Positions 44,269 to 52,846 of a DNA stretch of 64,000 bases are shown here, in pieces. This DNA comes from CAXQZU01 sp964228555. Its GTDB lineage: Bacteria; Planctomycetota; PLA2; JAEUHO01. Numbering within the stretch: position 1 is the first letter of the stretch; the number at the start of each line of letters is the position of its first letter. The translations under genes and the position numbers were made by a program. The notes beneath the pieces are model-generated. The model had not been told where the DNA came from, made no database searches, and was given only the letters and a program-made list of their open reading frames with translations. The DNA lies in contig CAXQZU010000036.1 of assembly GCA_964228555.1 (NCBI GenBank), forward strand, positions 117,918-181,917, written 5' to 3'.

Positions 44269-46527
44269 CGCCGGAACCACCAGTGCAGGAAGTCGCCCGC
44301 CGCGCGCGGGGCCGTCACGCCGGCGGCGGGCTCCAGGCGTGCGTGGTAGACCACGGCGAACGCCAGCGGAGGCTGCCCGGGGGCCTCGGCCCAGCCCACC
44401 AGCCAGTGGTGGCTCACCTCGCGCGAGGTGGCGCCGGGGTGGAAGGGGCGCCACGACACGGGCACCTGCGAGGTGCCGGTCTTGGCGTAGATGCGCGCCG
44501 GGATGGTGCCCCACGGGTAGCTGTGCCGCGCCGTGCCGCCGTCGCCGTAGACCACGCGCCGCATGCCCTCGCGCACGCGCGCGACGTGCGCCGGGTCGAG
44601 GGCCAGGTCCACGACGGGCGGCTGGGGCACGCGCGGCTGCGCACCGGGCGCCAGCACCTGCTGCACGAGGTGCGGGGTCACCAGCCGGCCGCCGTTGGCC
44701 AGCACGGCCACGGCCCGCACCATCTGCAGGGGCGTGGCCGTCACCTCGCCCTGCCCGATGGCCACCATGCGCCCGCTGTCGCGCGGGATCTCGGGCACCT
44801 CGCCGGCCTCCCAGCGCTGGGCGCGCAGCCAGCGCCCGCGCGCCTCGCCCTGCAGGTCGCCGCCCGTGGGCTGGCCCAGCCCCAGCCGGTCCATGAAGCC
44901 CGCCACCGAGTGCCGGAAGGTGGGCCAGTGCGAGGCGAAGTCGCGCAGGGAGAAGGCGAAGTACTGGTTGCAGGAATGCTCGAGGGCCTCCTCGAAGCCC
45001 ACCAACGGGTGGTTGTGGCAGCCGGGCTCGCCCTGCCTCCCCTCGCAGGCGAACTGCTCGCGGATGGGCAGCGGCAGGCCGCTCTCCAGCATCGCCAGCC
45101 CGATGAAGCACTTGAGCGTGCTGCCGGGCTCCACGGCCACCTGCGAGACGCGGCTGAGCTGGTCGCCGGCGGGCAACGAGAGCGAGGCCCTCCAGCGCTC
45201 GCGGTCGAAGCCGGCCGGCAGCGCCGCCAGGGGCTCCAGCGCCGTGCGCCGCAGGCGCCAGGGCAGCAGGGCGCGCTCGAAGCCCTGGCTGCGCTGCACC
45301 TGTCGCTGCTGCTCGCCCTCGGGCAGCGTGACGCCATGCACACGCCGTGCTGGCACCCAGTCGCCGGCCTCGCGGTCGGGCAGCGCCAGCACCTCCAGGC
45401 CGCTGCCGGGCGGCAGCCAGGACAGCCGGTCGCGCGGCCGCTGCCAGGCCGGCAGCTCGGCCAGCGCCACGATCTCGCCCGTGTCGGCGCGCATGGCCAC
45501 CAGCGCGCCCGAGGGCTGCGTGCGGGGCGCGTAGCCCGTGACGAGGCCGGGCAGCGACTCCAGCGCGCGCTGCGCCACCCCGCAGGCCTCCAGCGACGCA
45601 GCCAGCCGCAGGGTGGAGCCGGGCTCGGCCGACTCGCTCTCCAGCACCTCCTGCGCCGACAGGTCGTCGCCGCGCGTGCGCACCTCGCGGCCCGGCCGGC
45701 CACGCAGGGCGGCGTCGTAGCGCAGCTCGAGGCCCGAGCGCCCCACCGGCACGTCCAGGCCCAGCTCCTCGGCGCGCGCGCGCACGGGCGAGGTCCTCGC
45801 GGCTGGGCAGGGCGGCCTGCCCGATCACGCGCGCCAGCGGGCCGGCCACCGCCGACACGCGCACGTGCGAGGGCTTGAGCCGCAGGCCGCGCAGCGCCCC
45901 GGTCTCGTCCAGCGCCACCAGCCGGGCCGTGGCCTCGCTCACGTCGGGCGACACCAGCACGGGCTGCGACTCGCGGTGGGTGCGGAAGGCTGCGATGCGG
46001 TCGCCCACGAGGAAGTCGTCCTCGTCGAGGCCTTCCTCCTCCAGCAGCGAGGCCTGGTAGGCCGCCACCTGGCGGTCCACCTCGGCCAGGCGGCGCGCCG
46101 CACGCTCGGCCAGGGCACCGCGCGGCAGGCCCAGCGCCTGCTCGAGCGCGGCGGGGTCGCCCTCCCCCAGCCACGAGAGCGGGCCAGGGCTGGCGCAGCA
46201 GCGGGGTCGTGCGGGCGGTGGCTGCCCGGCAGCGCGGTAGTGCAGGCTGCCGCAGGCCTCGCAGCGGAAGCGCTGCCGCTGGCGCCACTCGGTGGGCACC
46301 AGCACCAGCTCCATCACGGGCTGGTCCTCCACCAGCGCACGCCCGCTCGCGTCCACGATGCTGCCGCGCCGGGGCTGCTGCACCACCTCGCTCACGCGCG
46401 CCCGGCGTGCCGCCGCCTGCCACTGCTCGGCAGCCACCACCTGCAGCCACGCCACGCGCAGCCACACGGCGAGGCTGCCGGCCGCCGCCACCAGCGTCAG
46501 GACGAGCAGCCTATGCCGGAAGGCCAT
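44265..46527 (-). pseudogene. mrdA: Penicillin-binding protein 2 (mrdA), frameshifted at a GC repeat
   Basis: An elongation-specific transpeptidase split between two frames. From ATG 46527 the first about 247 residues read as the PBP2 N-terminus: membrane helix (about 7-27), RRGSIVDASGRALVED, and an inserted CxxC (89-92) ... CC (110-111) zinc-ribbon-like patch. From about 45783 the next frame carries the rest: AEPGSTLRL, active-site SxxK in EPGSTLKCFIGLAMLE, SCNQYF and KTG in YAKTGTSQVP. The frames meet in a (GC)6 tract, 45772-45783. Adding one GC unit restores a single protein of about 750 residues. All catalytic motifs are intact, so a sequencing or assembly slip, or reversible repeat slippage, is more likely than decay. 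The start overlaps mreD by 17 nt. Confidence 0.85.
45772..45783 (-). repeat. (GC)6 dinucleotide tract at mrdA frameshift
   Basis: A twelve-base alternating GC tract sits exactly where the two mrdA reading frames must be joined. Such tracts slip during replication and are prone to sequencing error. Confidence 0.75.
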
Positions 46528-47023
46528 GGCGCCGCCGGCCCAGCACGTCGTCGAACAGGCGCAACGCGTCGCTGATCGCGTAGAGCGGGGCCGCCGCCAC
46601 CACGGTCCAGGCCGCCGCGGGGAAGGCGGCCAGCAGGTCGCGCCCCGAGAGGCCCCCGCCCAGCGGCAGCATGCGCAGCGTGTAGGCCCACGCAGCCAGC
46701 ACGCCTCCGGCCAGGAGGCAGGCCGCGCGCGTGCCCGCGCCGACGCGCCCCCGATCGCGCGCGCCCTCGGCGAACACCAGCGCCACGAGGCCCAGCACGA
46801 AGGCGTGCGTGCCCAGCGGGTCCAGCGACTGCACGTCGCGGCACACGCCCACCACCACGGCCCAGCCCACGGCCGCGTAGCCTCGCCCGCGGCAGGCGAG
46901 GTAGACCACGAGCGCCACCCACAGGTCGGGCCCGGCATGCACCAGGCCCAGCCGGTCGGGCAGCAGGTCGGGCAGGGCTGCCGCCAGCAGCAGCCACCCC
47001 AGCACGGCGATCACGCCCAGCAT
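46511..47023 (-). CDS. mreD: Rod shape-determining membrane protein MreD
   Basis: 170 residues with five or six hydrophobic helices. The sequence is weakly conserved, but length, topology (VALVVYLACRGRGYAAVGWAVVVGVCRDV, then GTHAFVLGLVALVF) and position between mreC and mrdA fit MreD, the inner-membrane linker of the elongasome. Its end overlaps the mrdA start by 17 nt. It starts 24 nt after the mreC stop. Confidence 0.85.
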   Translation of the reverse strand: MLGVIAVLGWLLLAAALPDLLPDRLGLVHAGPDLWVALVVYLACRGRGYAAVGWAVVVGVCRDVQSLDPLGTHAFVLGLVALVFAEGARDRGRVGAGTRAACLLAGGVLAAWAYTLRMLPLGGGLSGRDLLAAFPAAAWTVVAAAPLYAISDALRLFDDVLGRRRHGLPA

Positions 47024-47047
47024 CGCTCCTCCGTGGCGCGAGCGCCG

Positions 47048-47929
47048 CTAGCCCTCGTCGCGGGGCAGGAGCACGAACACCTCGGTGCTGCGCGAGAGGT
47101 CCAGCGCAGGCCGTACCACCAGCGAGGGGAAGCCATCGCCCTCCGGATCGCTCACCGCGCTCACGTAGCCCACCACCAGGCCGGCCGGCACCAGCGCATC
47201 GGCGTTGGAGGTCACCACCGGCACGTGCTCGCGCACGCGGCCTGCGCCCGCAGGCAGGCGCAGCCCCGTCACCTCCAGCTCGTCCTGCGCGAGCGAGGGC
47301 CCGCGGCGGCGCAGGAAGCCGGTGACGCGCGCGCCGGACGTCGTGCGCAGCGCCACCTCCAGGCGGGCCTGCGCGTCGGTGACGAGGCGCACCAGCGCGG
47401 AGCGCGCGTGCAGCACGTGCACGCGGCCCAGGTACACGCCCCCCGAGACGACGGCACAGCCCTCCTGCAGGCCGTGCTCACTGCCACGGTCCAGCAGCAG
47501 GGAGCGACGCGCCGGCGACGGGTCGCGGCTGCGCAGCACCCGCGCCACGCGCGCCACGGGCAGGCGGTCCAGCTCCAGCGTGTCACGCAAGGCCTGCAGG
47601 TCCTGCAGCCGGTCGGCCTCGGCGTAGCGCGCCTCGACCAGCTCGGCGATCACGCGCTCCAGCTCCTGCGCACGCCCGTCGTCCTGCGCCACCTCGCGCA
47701 CGCGCTCCCACAGCTGCGGGTTGAGCGGGGCGAGGCCCGCGGCCCACGCGAAGGCCGCGCCCGGGGCCTCCTCGAGCGCGCCCGCGCCCTGCGGACGCAG
47801 CACGGGCAGCGCGAAGAGCAGGAGCAGCAAGGCGCCCCAGGCATGACGACGGCGCAAGCGCACGCGGGGACCCTCGCGCCCGGGAGCCGGGAACCCCCAC
47901 CCTGCGGGGGTCATGACCGGCTCGGGCAC
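47048..47929 (-). CDS. mreC: Rod shape-determining protein MreC
   Basis: 293 residues from GTG 47929. A transmembrane helix (about 30-48) and a coiled coil (about 80-125, QELERVIAELVEARYAEADRLQDL) are followed by the periplasmic beta domain: SRDPSPARRSLLLDRGSEHGLQEG, YLGRVHVLHARSALVRLVTDAQ, and a C-terminal GDGFPSLVVRPALDLSRST. It scaffolds PBP2 and RodA. CACAAT at 47935-47940 lies 5 nt before GTG 47929; ATG 47914 is the alternative start, giving 288 residues. Confidence 0.9.
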   Translation of the reverse strand: MPEPVMTPAGWGFPAPGREGPRVRLRRRHAWGALLLLLFALPVLRPQGAGALEEAPGAAFAWAAGLAPLNPQLWERVREVAQDDGRAQELERVIAELVEARYAEADRLQDLQALRDTLELDRLPVARVARVLRSRDPSPARRSLLLDRGSEHGLQEGCAVVSGGVYLGRVHVLHARSALVRLVTDAQARLEVALRTTSGARVTGFLRRRGPSLAQDELEVTGLRLPAGAGRVREHVPVVTSNADALVPAGLVVGYVSAVSDPEGDGFPSLVVRPALDLSRSTEVFVLLPRDEG

Positions 47930-48138
47930 CACGGATTGTGGGCACGCACGCAGGGGTGTCAAGCAACCCGGCCTCGTGGGCGTGCGCCCGTACGGCCCGC
48001 GGGCCGGGACCCGGCGGCGCGCAGGCCCGGGTCGCGTTGCCCGCGCAGGCCGTGGGCCCCGGGGCGGGCGGCCCGCCACGCCAGGGCGGGCTCGTGCAGC
48101 ACGCCCGCGGGAATGCCCCGGGCGGCAGGGCCGGCCGG

Positions 48139-48155
48139 CCCCGCGGCCCGCGGGG
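48139..48155 (-). terminator. Hairpin directly after mreB
   Basis: A 7-bp CCCCGCG/CGCGGGG stem with a 3-nt loop immediately after the mreB stop, at the head of a 226-nt G+C-rich gap before mreC. It could attenuate transcription from mreB into mreCD, matching the higher MreB demand; no U-tract. Confidence 0.4.
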
Positions 48156-49208
48156 CTACTCCTCCGCGTCCTCGAAGGCCGGCTTGAGCGTGTCGAGCTT
48201 GTCGAGGTACACGCCCGTGCCGCGCGCCACGGCGGTGAGGGGGTCCTCGGCCACGCGCACGGGCAGGTGGATGTGCTCGGAGATGACCCGGTCGAGGCCG
48301 CGCAGCAGCGAGCCGCCGCCGGCCATCACCACGCCGCTGTCCACGAGGTCGGCCGCCAGCTCGGGCGGCGTGGCCTCCAGCGTGCTCTTCACCGCCTCGA
48401 TGATGCCCTGCACGGGCTTCTGCAGCGCCTCGCGGATCTCCTCGCTGGTCACCTGCACCTTGCGAGGCAGGCCCTCCCGGACGGAGCGGCCCTTCACGTC
48501 CATCGTCATCTCCTTCTTCAGCGGGTAGGCACTGCCGATGCCGATCTTGATGCGCTCGGCCGACTGCTCGCCAATCAGCATGTTGTGGGCCTGCTGCATG
48601 TAGTCCTTGATGGCCTCGTCCATCTCGTCGCCCGCCACGCGCACCGACTGCGCATGCACGAGGCCGGCCAGCGCAATCACGGCCACCTCGGTGGTGCCGC
48701 CCCCGATGTCCACGATCATCGAGGCCGTGGCCTGCGTGATGGGCAGGCCCACGCCGATGCCCGCCGCCATCGGCTCGGGGATGAGGTACACGCGCCGCGC
48801 GCCCGCGCGCTCGGCCGAGTTGATCACCGCGCGGCGCTCCACGGCCGTGATGCCATGCGGCACGGCGATCACGACCCGCGGATGCACGGCCCAGGTGCGC
48901 TCGTGCACCTTGTAGAAGAAGTAGCGCAGCATCGCCTCGGTGATCTCGAAGTCGGCGATCACGCCATCGCGCATGGGACGCACGGCCACGATGTTGCCGG
49001 GCGTCTTGCCCAGCATCTCCTTGGCCGTGTCGCCCACGGCACGGCCGTTGAGCAGCACCTGGTTGGTGCCCTTCTTCACGGCCACCACGCTGGGCTCGTT
49101 GAGCTTGATGCCCTCGCCCGGCAGGTACACGAGCGTGTTCGCCGTGCCCAGGTCGATGCCCATGTCCCTGGAGAACTTGCCGATGAACCAGTCGAAGATC
49201 TTGGCCAC
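48156..49208 (-). CDS. mreB: Rod shape-determining actin homologue MreB
   Basis: 350 residues. It forms membrane-associated filaments that direct the elongation machinery. Actin-fold motifs are DMGIDLGTANTLVY (phosphate 1), GDTAKEMLGKTPGNI, PHGITAVERRAVINSAERAG, EPMAAGIGVGLPI, the phosphate-2 DIGGGTTEVAVI and the adenosine motif VVMAGGGSLLRGLD. GTG 49208 (VAKIFDWFIGKF) gives the normal MreB length; a GTG about 70 nt upstream is possible but adds unconserved residues. It heads the mreBCD-mrdA-rodA cluster. Confidence 0.95.
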   Translation of the reverse strand: MAKIFDWFIGKFSRDMGIDLGTANTLVYLPGEGIKLNEPSVVAVKKGTNQVLLNGRAVGDTAKEMLGKTPGNIVAVRPMRDGVIADFEITEAMLRYFFYKVHERTWAVHPRVVIAVPHGITAVERRAVINSAERAGARRVYLIPEPMAAGIGVGLPITQATASMIVDIGGGTTEVAVIALAGLVHAQSVRVAGDEMDEAIKDYMQQAHNMLIGEQSAERIKIGIGSAYPLKKEMTMDVKGRSVREGLPRKVQVTSEEIREALQKPVQGIIEAVKSTLEATPPELAADLVDSGVVMAGGGSLLRGLDRVISEHIHLPVRVAEDPLTAVARGTGVYLDKLDTLKPAFEDAEE

Positions 49209-49351
49209 GTTGGCTTTCGGGGCGGGCGCGGCGAGGTAGCGAGCGAGCACGGACAGCGACACGCGCACGGGGCCGGCCGCCACCCGTGCGCAGGAACTGG
49301 CCGCGGCGCAGGCTACACCCGTCGGGGGACGGCATGGCCGCGCGCGGGGGG

Positions 49352-49379
49352 ACCCTACGGCCGCCTGCAGGGCCGTCAA
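49352..49379 (-). promoter_or_regulatory. Possible mreB promoter
   Basis: TTGACG (49374-49379), a 16-nt spacer and TAGGGT (49352-49357), about 145 nt before mreB. A second hexamer TAGCCT at 49310-49315 is closer to the gene. Confidence 0.4.
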
Positions 49380-49508
49380 TCCCCCCTCGGCCGCCGGACC
49401 TTGGCGCCTTCCCGCGCGTGACACGGGGGGCAACCCGGCGGGCAGGGCTGTGGCCCGCGCTCGCCCGGGCCGGGCACCGCCCCCGGGAACAGCACCCCCT
49501 CAACACAG

Positions 49509-49539
49509 CGAGGCGGCTGGCCGGGGGCCAACCGCCTCG
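49509..49539 (-). terminator. Hairpin terminator after small membrane protein genes
   Basis: A stem of about 13 bp (CGAGGCGG pairs with CCGCCTCG, then one mismatch and TGGCC/GGCCA) with a 3-nt loop, about 65 nt after the stop of the 81-residue protein. No U-run. Confidence 0.5.
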
Positions 49540-49601
49540 TGCGAGGGGTGCGTCGCGCGGGGGCCAGGCCCCGTGGGCGACGTCCCCGGGGGGACGCGAG
49601 C

Positions 49602-49847
49602 CTAGCGGCCGATCTGGCCGGGCGAGGTCCGCATCTCCTGGATGGCCTTCTCGGTCAGGGCCTCGACGTTGGGCACGCCCTTGGTCTTGCCGAAGAAGCC
49701 CGTGTCGAAGTGCTTCTGCTTGGCCTTCTCGATGCAGAAGAGGGAGCCCAGCAGGGCCAGCGTGGTGAGGACCACCAGCGCGGTGCCGCTGGTGTCCTTC
49801 TTCACCACGATCTCGTTGGGGTCGTTGGTCACGTACTGGTCGGCCAT
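49602..49847 (-). CDS. 81-residue single-span membrane protein, unknown function
   Basis: One transmembrane helix (about 21-40, TALVVLTTLALLGSLFCIE) is flanked by a polar N-terminus of Asp/Asn/Lys and a Lys-rich C-terminus. AAGGAG precedes the ATG with good spacing. It lies 31 nt after the 280-residue coiled-coil membrane protein and shares with it an amino-acid composition (Lys, Asn, Thr) less G+C-driven than most neighbours, suggesting high expression. No family recognised. Confidence 0.6.
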   Translation of the reverse strand: MADQYVTNDPNEIVVKKDTSGTALVVLTTLALLGSLFCIEKAKQKHFDTGFFGKTKGVPNVEALTEKAIQEMRTSPGQIGR

Positions 49848-49878
49848 GGCGTGCTCCTTGGGGGGCCGGGGGGCCGGA

Positions 49879-50721
49879 CTAGCGGTTGGTGACCGTGTCG
49901 CCGGCGTTGACCGGCGACTTCTGCATGCCGGCGACCAGCAGGCCCGTGCTCTTCTTGGCCTGCGCGTCCGTCACCTTCACGGTGGCCACGTACTGGCTGC
50001 CGCGCGAGATGATGTACTCGAAGCCGTTCTGCACGCCGTCCTCGGCGCCGAACGAGAGGACCACCAGGCCGACGCCGTTGTCCACGGCCAGCACCTTGCC
50101 CGGCGCCACCGCAGGCTGCACGGTGCCCTGGGCGCCGTACTTCTCGCGGTAGTTGGCCAGCTCGGCCTGCAGGCCCTGGATCTCGCTGTTGGCCGTGCCC
50201 AGCTGCGCCATCGCGGCCTTGTGGGCGGCCACCTCGTCGTCCAGCTGGCGCTGGAGCTGGGCCTGCACGGCCTCGGCCTTCACGCGAGCGTCCTTCTCGG
50301 CGTCACGGCTCTGCACGAGCACGGTGCGCTCGTCCTGCAGGCCCTTGATCGTGGTCTCGTAGGCCGAGATCGTCGCCGTCTGCGCGTTCAGGGCGGCGGT
50401 GGCGTTGTTCAGCGCCTCGCCCTGCGAGTTGCTCTGCGCCACCAGCACCTGGTTCTCGCCCTGCAGGGCCGAGGCCTTCGCCTCGAGGCCGCTGTTCTGC
50501 GCCTTGAGCGTGCTGTTCTCGGCGCCGGTCTTGTTGAGCGAGTCCTTGGTCACCTTGAGCTCGGTGTCAGCGGCGGTGTGCTTGTCCTGCCACTCGCGCA
50601 CCTTGCTCTCGAGCTGGGCCTGGACGTGATCCTTCTGGCCCAGGTAGTTCGACGCGGCACCGAGGAAGGCGCCGGCGAGGATGAGGTTGAGGATGATCAG
50701 GAACTTGGCGACGTTGCTCAT
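49879..50721 (-). CDS. Membrane-anchored coiled-coil protein with C-terminal beta domain
   Basis: 280 residues. An N-terminal helix (about 5-25, AKFLIILNLILAGAFLGAAS) is followed by an unbroken coiled coil (about 30-195), then a C-terminal domain of about 75 residues (VLAVDNGVGLVVLSFGAEDGVQNG, then YVATVKVTDAQAKKSTGLLV). The C-terminal part resembles the beta barrel-like tips of MreC/HlyD-type proteins but I cannot assign it. AGGAG precedes the ATG, and a consensus promoter and a folded leader lie upstream. It is probably an abundant structural envelope protein; function unknown. Confidence 0.65.
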   Translation of the reverse strand: MSNVAKFLIILNLILAGAFLGAASNYLGQKDHVQAQLESKVREWQDKHTAADTELKVTKDSLNKTGAENSTLKAQNSGLEAKASALQGENQVLVAQSNSQGEALNNATAALNAQTATISAYETTIKGLQDERTVLVQSRDAEKDARVKAEAVQAQLQRQLDDEVAAHKAAMAQLGTANSEIQGLQAELANYREKYGAQGTVQPAVAPGKVLAVDNGVGLVVLSFGAEDGVQNGFEYIISRGSQYVATVKVTDAQAKKSTGLLVAGMQKSPVNAGDTVTNR

Positions 50722-50775
50722 CTGCTGCTCCTGGGATCGCCGTGCCGAGCAGGCGCGGCGCCGAGAAAACGGGAC

Positions 50776-50821
50776 GGGGCGAGGAAGGCTACGCGCCTTC
50801 CGCCTGCGTCAGGCTCGCCCC
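50776..50821 (-). promoter_or_regulatory. Three-way-junction leader RNA structure
   Basis: On the minus-strand transcript an outer 8-bp stem (GGGGCGAG with CTCGCCCC) encloses two hairpins: CCTG-ACG-CAGG and GAAGGC-GCGTA-GCCTTC. It lies between the promoter at 50855-50883 and the start at 50721. It does not match a riboswitch class I know. Confidence 0.45.
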
Positions 50822-50854
50822 CTGCCGAAGGCGGGCCCGGTCGCAGGCTTGGGG

Positions 50855-50883
50855 GTTATGGCAAAAGCCCGGCAGGGCGTCAA
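50855..50883 (-). promoter_or_regulatory. Sigma-70-type promoter of coiled-coil membrane protein
   Basis: TTGACG (50878-50883), an exact 17-nt spacer and CATAAC (50855-50860), in a locally A+T-richer 214-nt gap. The predicted leader is about 125 nt and contains the three-way junction. Confidence 0.6.
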
Positions 50884-50935
50884 CGACTTTCCCGTGAAGG
50901 ACGGGTGACGAAGCCGCCCCTGCGTTTGCTTATTG

Positions 50936-52846
50936 TTAGGCATCCTGCCCCGTGGGCCGGGACGCAGCCCGCCGCCCGGCCAGCAGGGAGAGGCCGGCCA
51001 GCAGGCCGGCCAGCACCAGCCAGGGGGCGTCGCCGAGGCGCGCGTAGGTGGTCAGGCGGTCGTCCACGTAGAGGCTGTCGATCACGACGCCGGGCGTGTG
51101 GGTGGCCTCGTCGCTGCCGGCGGGCACGGGGCGGCCCGGCGTGGCCTGCTCGTCCAGCAGCCCGTCGGGCCCCAGCGGCACGGGCTCCAGCGTGCCGTAG
51201 GCCGTGCCGGCCGGGTCGAGGAACAGCGTGGGCCCGGTGTTGCCGGCCATGGCCACCCCCATGCCCAGCTCGGCGGCACGCAGCGCCCCCACGGCACGGA
51301 TCTGGGCGCGAAAGGCGCTGCGGCCGAACCAGCCGTAGTTCGCAGCGTTGAGCAGCACCTGGCAGCCTGCCAGCCGCCACGCTCGGCAGCGGGCCGGGAA
51401 GGCCAGCTCGAAGCAGATCACGGTGCCTGCCCGCAGCTCGCGCCCCTCCACCTTGCCGCCCGGGTCCATGCGTGCGTAGGACCACAGGCGGAAGGGCTCC
51501 TGCTCGTCGGCGCCGCGCGCGATCTCCGGGATCTGGCTCAGGTCGTCGCGCCACGCACGCAGGAAGGGCAGCCAGTCCTCCAGCGGCGTGTACTCGCCGC
51601 CCGGCACGCGCACCACCTTGTCGTGGCGTCCGCGCTCCCACGGCAGCAGTCGTGCGTCGGCCGCCGGCAGCGGCGGCAGCCCGTCCTGCAGGCTGGGCGC
51701 GCCCCGCGGGTCGATCCAGAACAGGCTGTCGGGGTCGCCGTAGAGGTCGGGGTGGTCGTGCTCCACGCCCGGCTCGTCCTCGAACAGGTGGATGGCCCCC
51801 ACCAGGAAGTGCGGCGCGCCGGTGGCCTCGGGCAGCGTGGCGCGCAACCGCCCGGCGATCACGGCCTGGTTGGGCCACTCGCGCTCGAAGCGCCGGGCGA
51901 GGCCCGGGCTCAGGAAGGGCCAGGGCACCATCGTCTCGGGCCACATCACGGCGAGCACCTGCTGGCGCCGCTGGCGCGCGCGTTCCAGGCCCACGCGCGT
52001 GAGCGTGGTGTGGCGGTTGAACATCAGGTTGGCGGCGTCGGGCACCGGGCTGTGCTTGAGCGACTGCGGCACGTCACCCTGCACCAGCACCACCGCCGGC
52101 GACACGCCCACCTCGCCAGCGATGCGGCCGCCCTCCACGTGGCCCAGCCGCCCCAGGCCGTGCACCAGCAGCACCAGCGCCAGCGAGGCGGGCAGGGCCA
52201 GCGCGCCCAGCACGCGCAGCGCCATCGCCGGCTGGGCCTCGGGCGGCGCGCGCAGCACGCCCAGCACGCCCGCGGCCCACGCGGAGGCCATGCCAGCCAG
52301 GCACGAGAGGCCGTAGGCGCCCAGCAGCGCGCTGCCCGCCCGCATGGGCGCGGCGTCCACGAGCCCCAGCGCGCTCTGGGGCCACGGCATGCCCCCGAAC
52401 CACACGGTGCGCAGCATCTCCTCCAGCACCACGGCCACGCCCACCAGCAGCACGAAGGGCACGCCGCGACGCGCCCCGAGGCGCAGCGCAGCGCCCAGCA
52501 GCAACGTCACGGGGCCCAGCACCAGCGCGGCGCCCAGCAACTGGAACCAGCCCACCTCGCCCAGCCAGTGCAGGGCGAACCCGAAGTGCAGCGTGCCGTG
52601 CAGCCACGCCCAGCGCTTCCAGCGCGCGCCGCCTCGGTGCCAGAGCAGCAGCAGGAAGGGCAGGTCGCCCAGCAGCACCAGCCACGGCAGCTGCACGCCC
52701 AGCACGCCCGGCGGAAGCCACAGCGCGTCCAGCAGCAGCGTGGCCGCCACGAGCAGCCAGCGCACGCCATCGCCCGGCTGCGCGTAGGCCTGGAGGACGC
52801 GCCGCAGGCGGCCCGGCGAGGCGGGAGCAGCGAGGGCCTCGCTCAT
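50936..52846 (-). CDS. lnt: Apolipoprotein N-acyltransferase
   Basis: 636 residues, longer than the usual 500-540. It N-acylates lipoproteins in the inner membrane, completing their maturation. Seven or eight hydrophobic helices precede a nitrilase-fold domain. The Glu-Lys-Cys triad is visible: Glu in MWPETMVPW, Lys in RHDKVVRVPGGEYTPL and Cys in VICFELAFPARC. An insertion in the nitrilase domain (about 365-420, Asp/Pro-rich) accounts for the extra length. ATG overlaps the moeA stop (ATGA). The stop is a TAA in an unusually A+T-rich patch. Confidence 0.92.
   Translation of the reverse strand: MSEALAAPASPGRLRRVLQAYAQPGDGVRWLLVAATLLLDALWLPPGVLGVQLPWLVLLGDLPFLLLLWHRGGARWKRWAWLHGTLHFGFALHWLGEVGWFQLLGAALVLGPVTLLLGAALRLGARRGVPFVLLVGVAVVLEEMLRTVWFGGMPWPQSALGLVDAAPMRAGSALLGAYGLSCLAGMASAWAAGVLGVLRAPPEAQPAMALRVLGALALPASLALVLLVHGLGRLGHVEGGRIAGEVGVSPAVVLVQGDVPQSLKHSPVPDAANLMFNRHTTLTRVGLERARQRRQQVLAVMWPETMVPWPFLSPGLARRFEREWPNQAVIAGRLRATLPEATGAPHFLVGAIHLFEDEPGVEHDHPDLYGDPDSLFWIDPRGAPSLQDGLPPLPAADARLLPWERGRHDKVVRVPGGEYTPLEDWLPFLRAWRDDLSQIPEIARGADEQEPFRLWSYARMDPGGKVEGRELRAGTVICFELAFPARCRAWRLAGCQVLLNAANYGWFGRSAFRAQIRAVGALRAAELGMGVAMAGNTGPTLFLDPAGTAYGTLEPVPLGPDGLLDEQATPGRPVPAGSDEATHTPGVVIDSLYVDDRLTTYARLGDAPWLVLAGLLAGLSLLAGRRAASRPTGQDA

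Larger units (their letters stand above)
49209..49601. other. Intergenic region upstream of mreB
   Basis: 393 nt without a convincing gene. It holds the candidate mreB promoter elements (49310-49315 and 49352-49379) and a hairpin terminator (49509-49539) for the upstream membrane-protein genes. Nothing else recognisable was seen. Confidence 0.6.
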
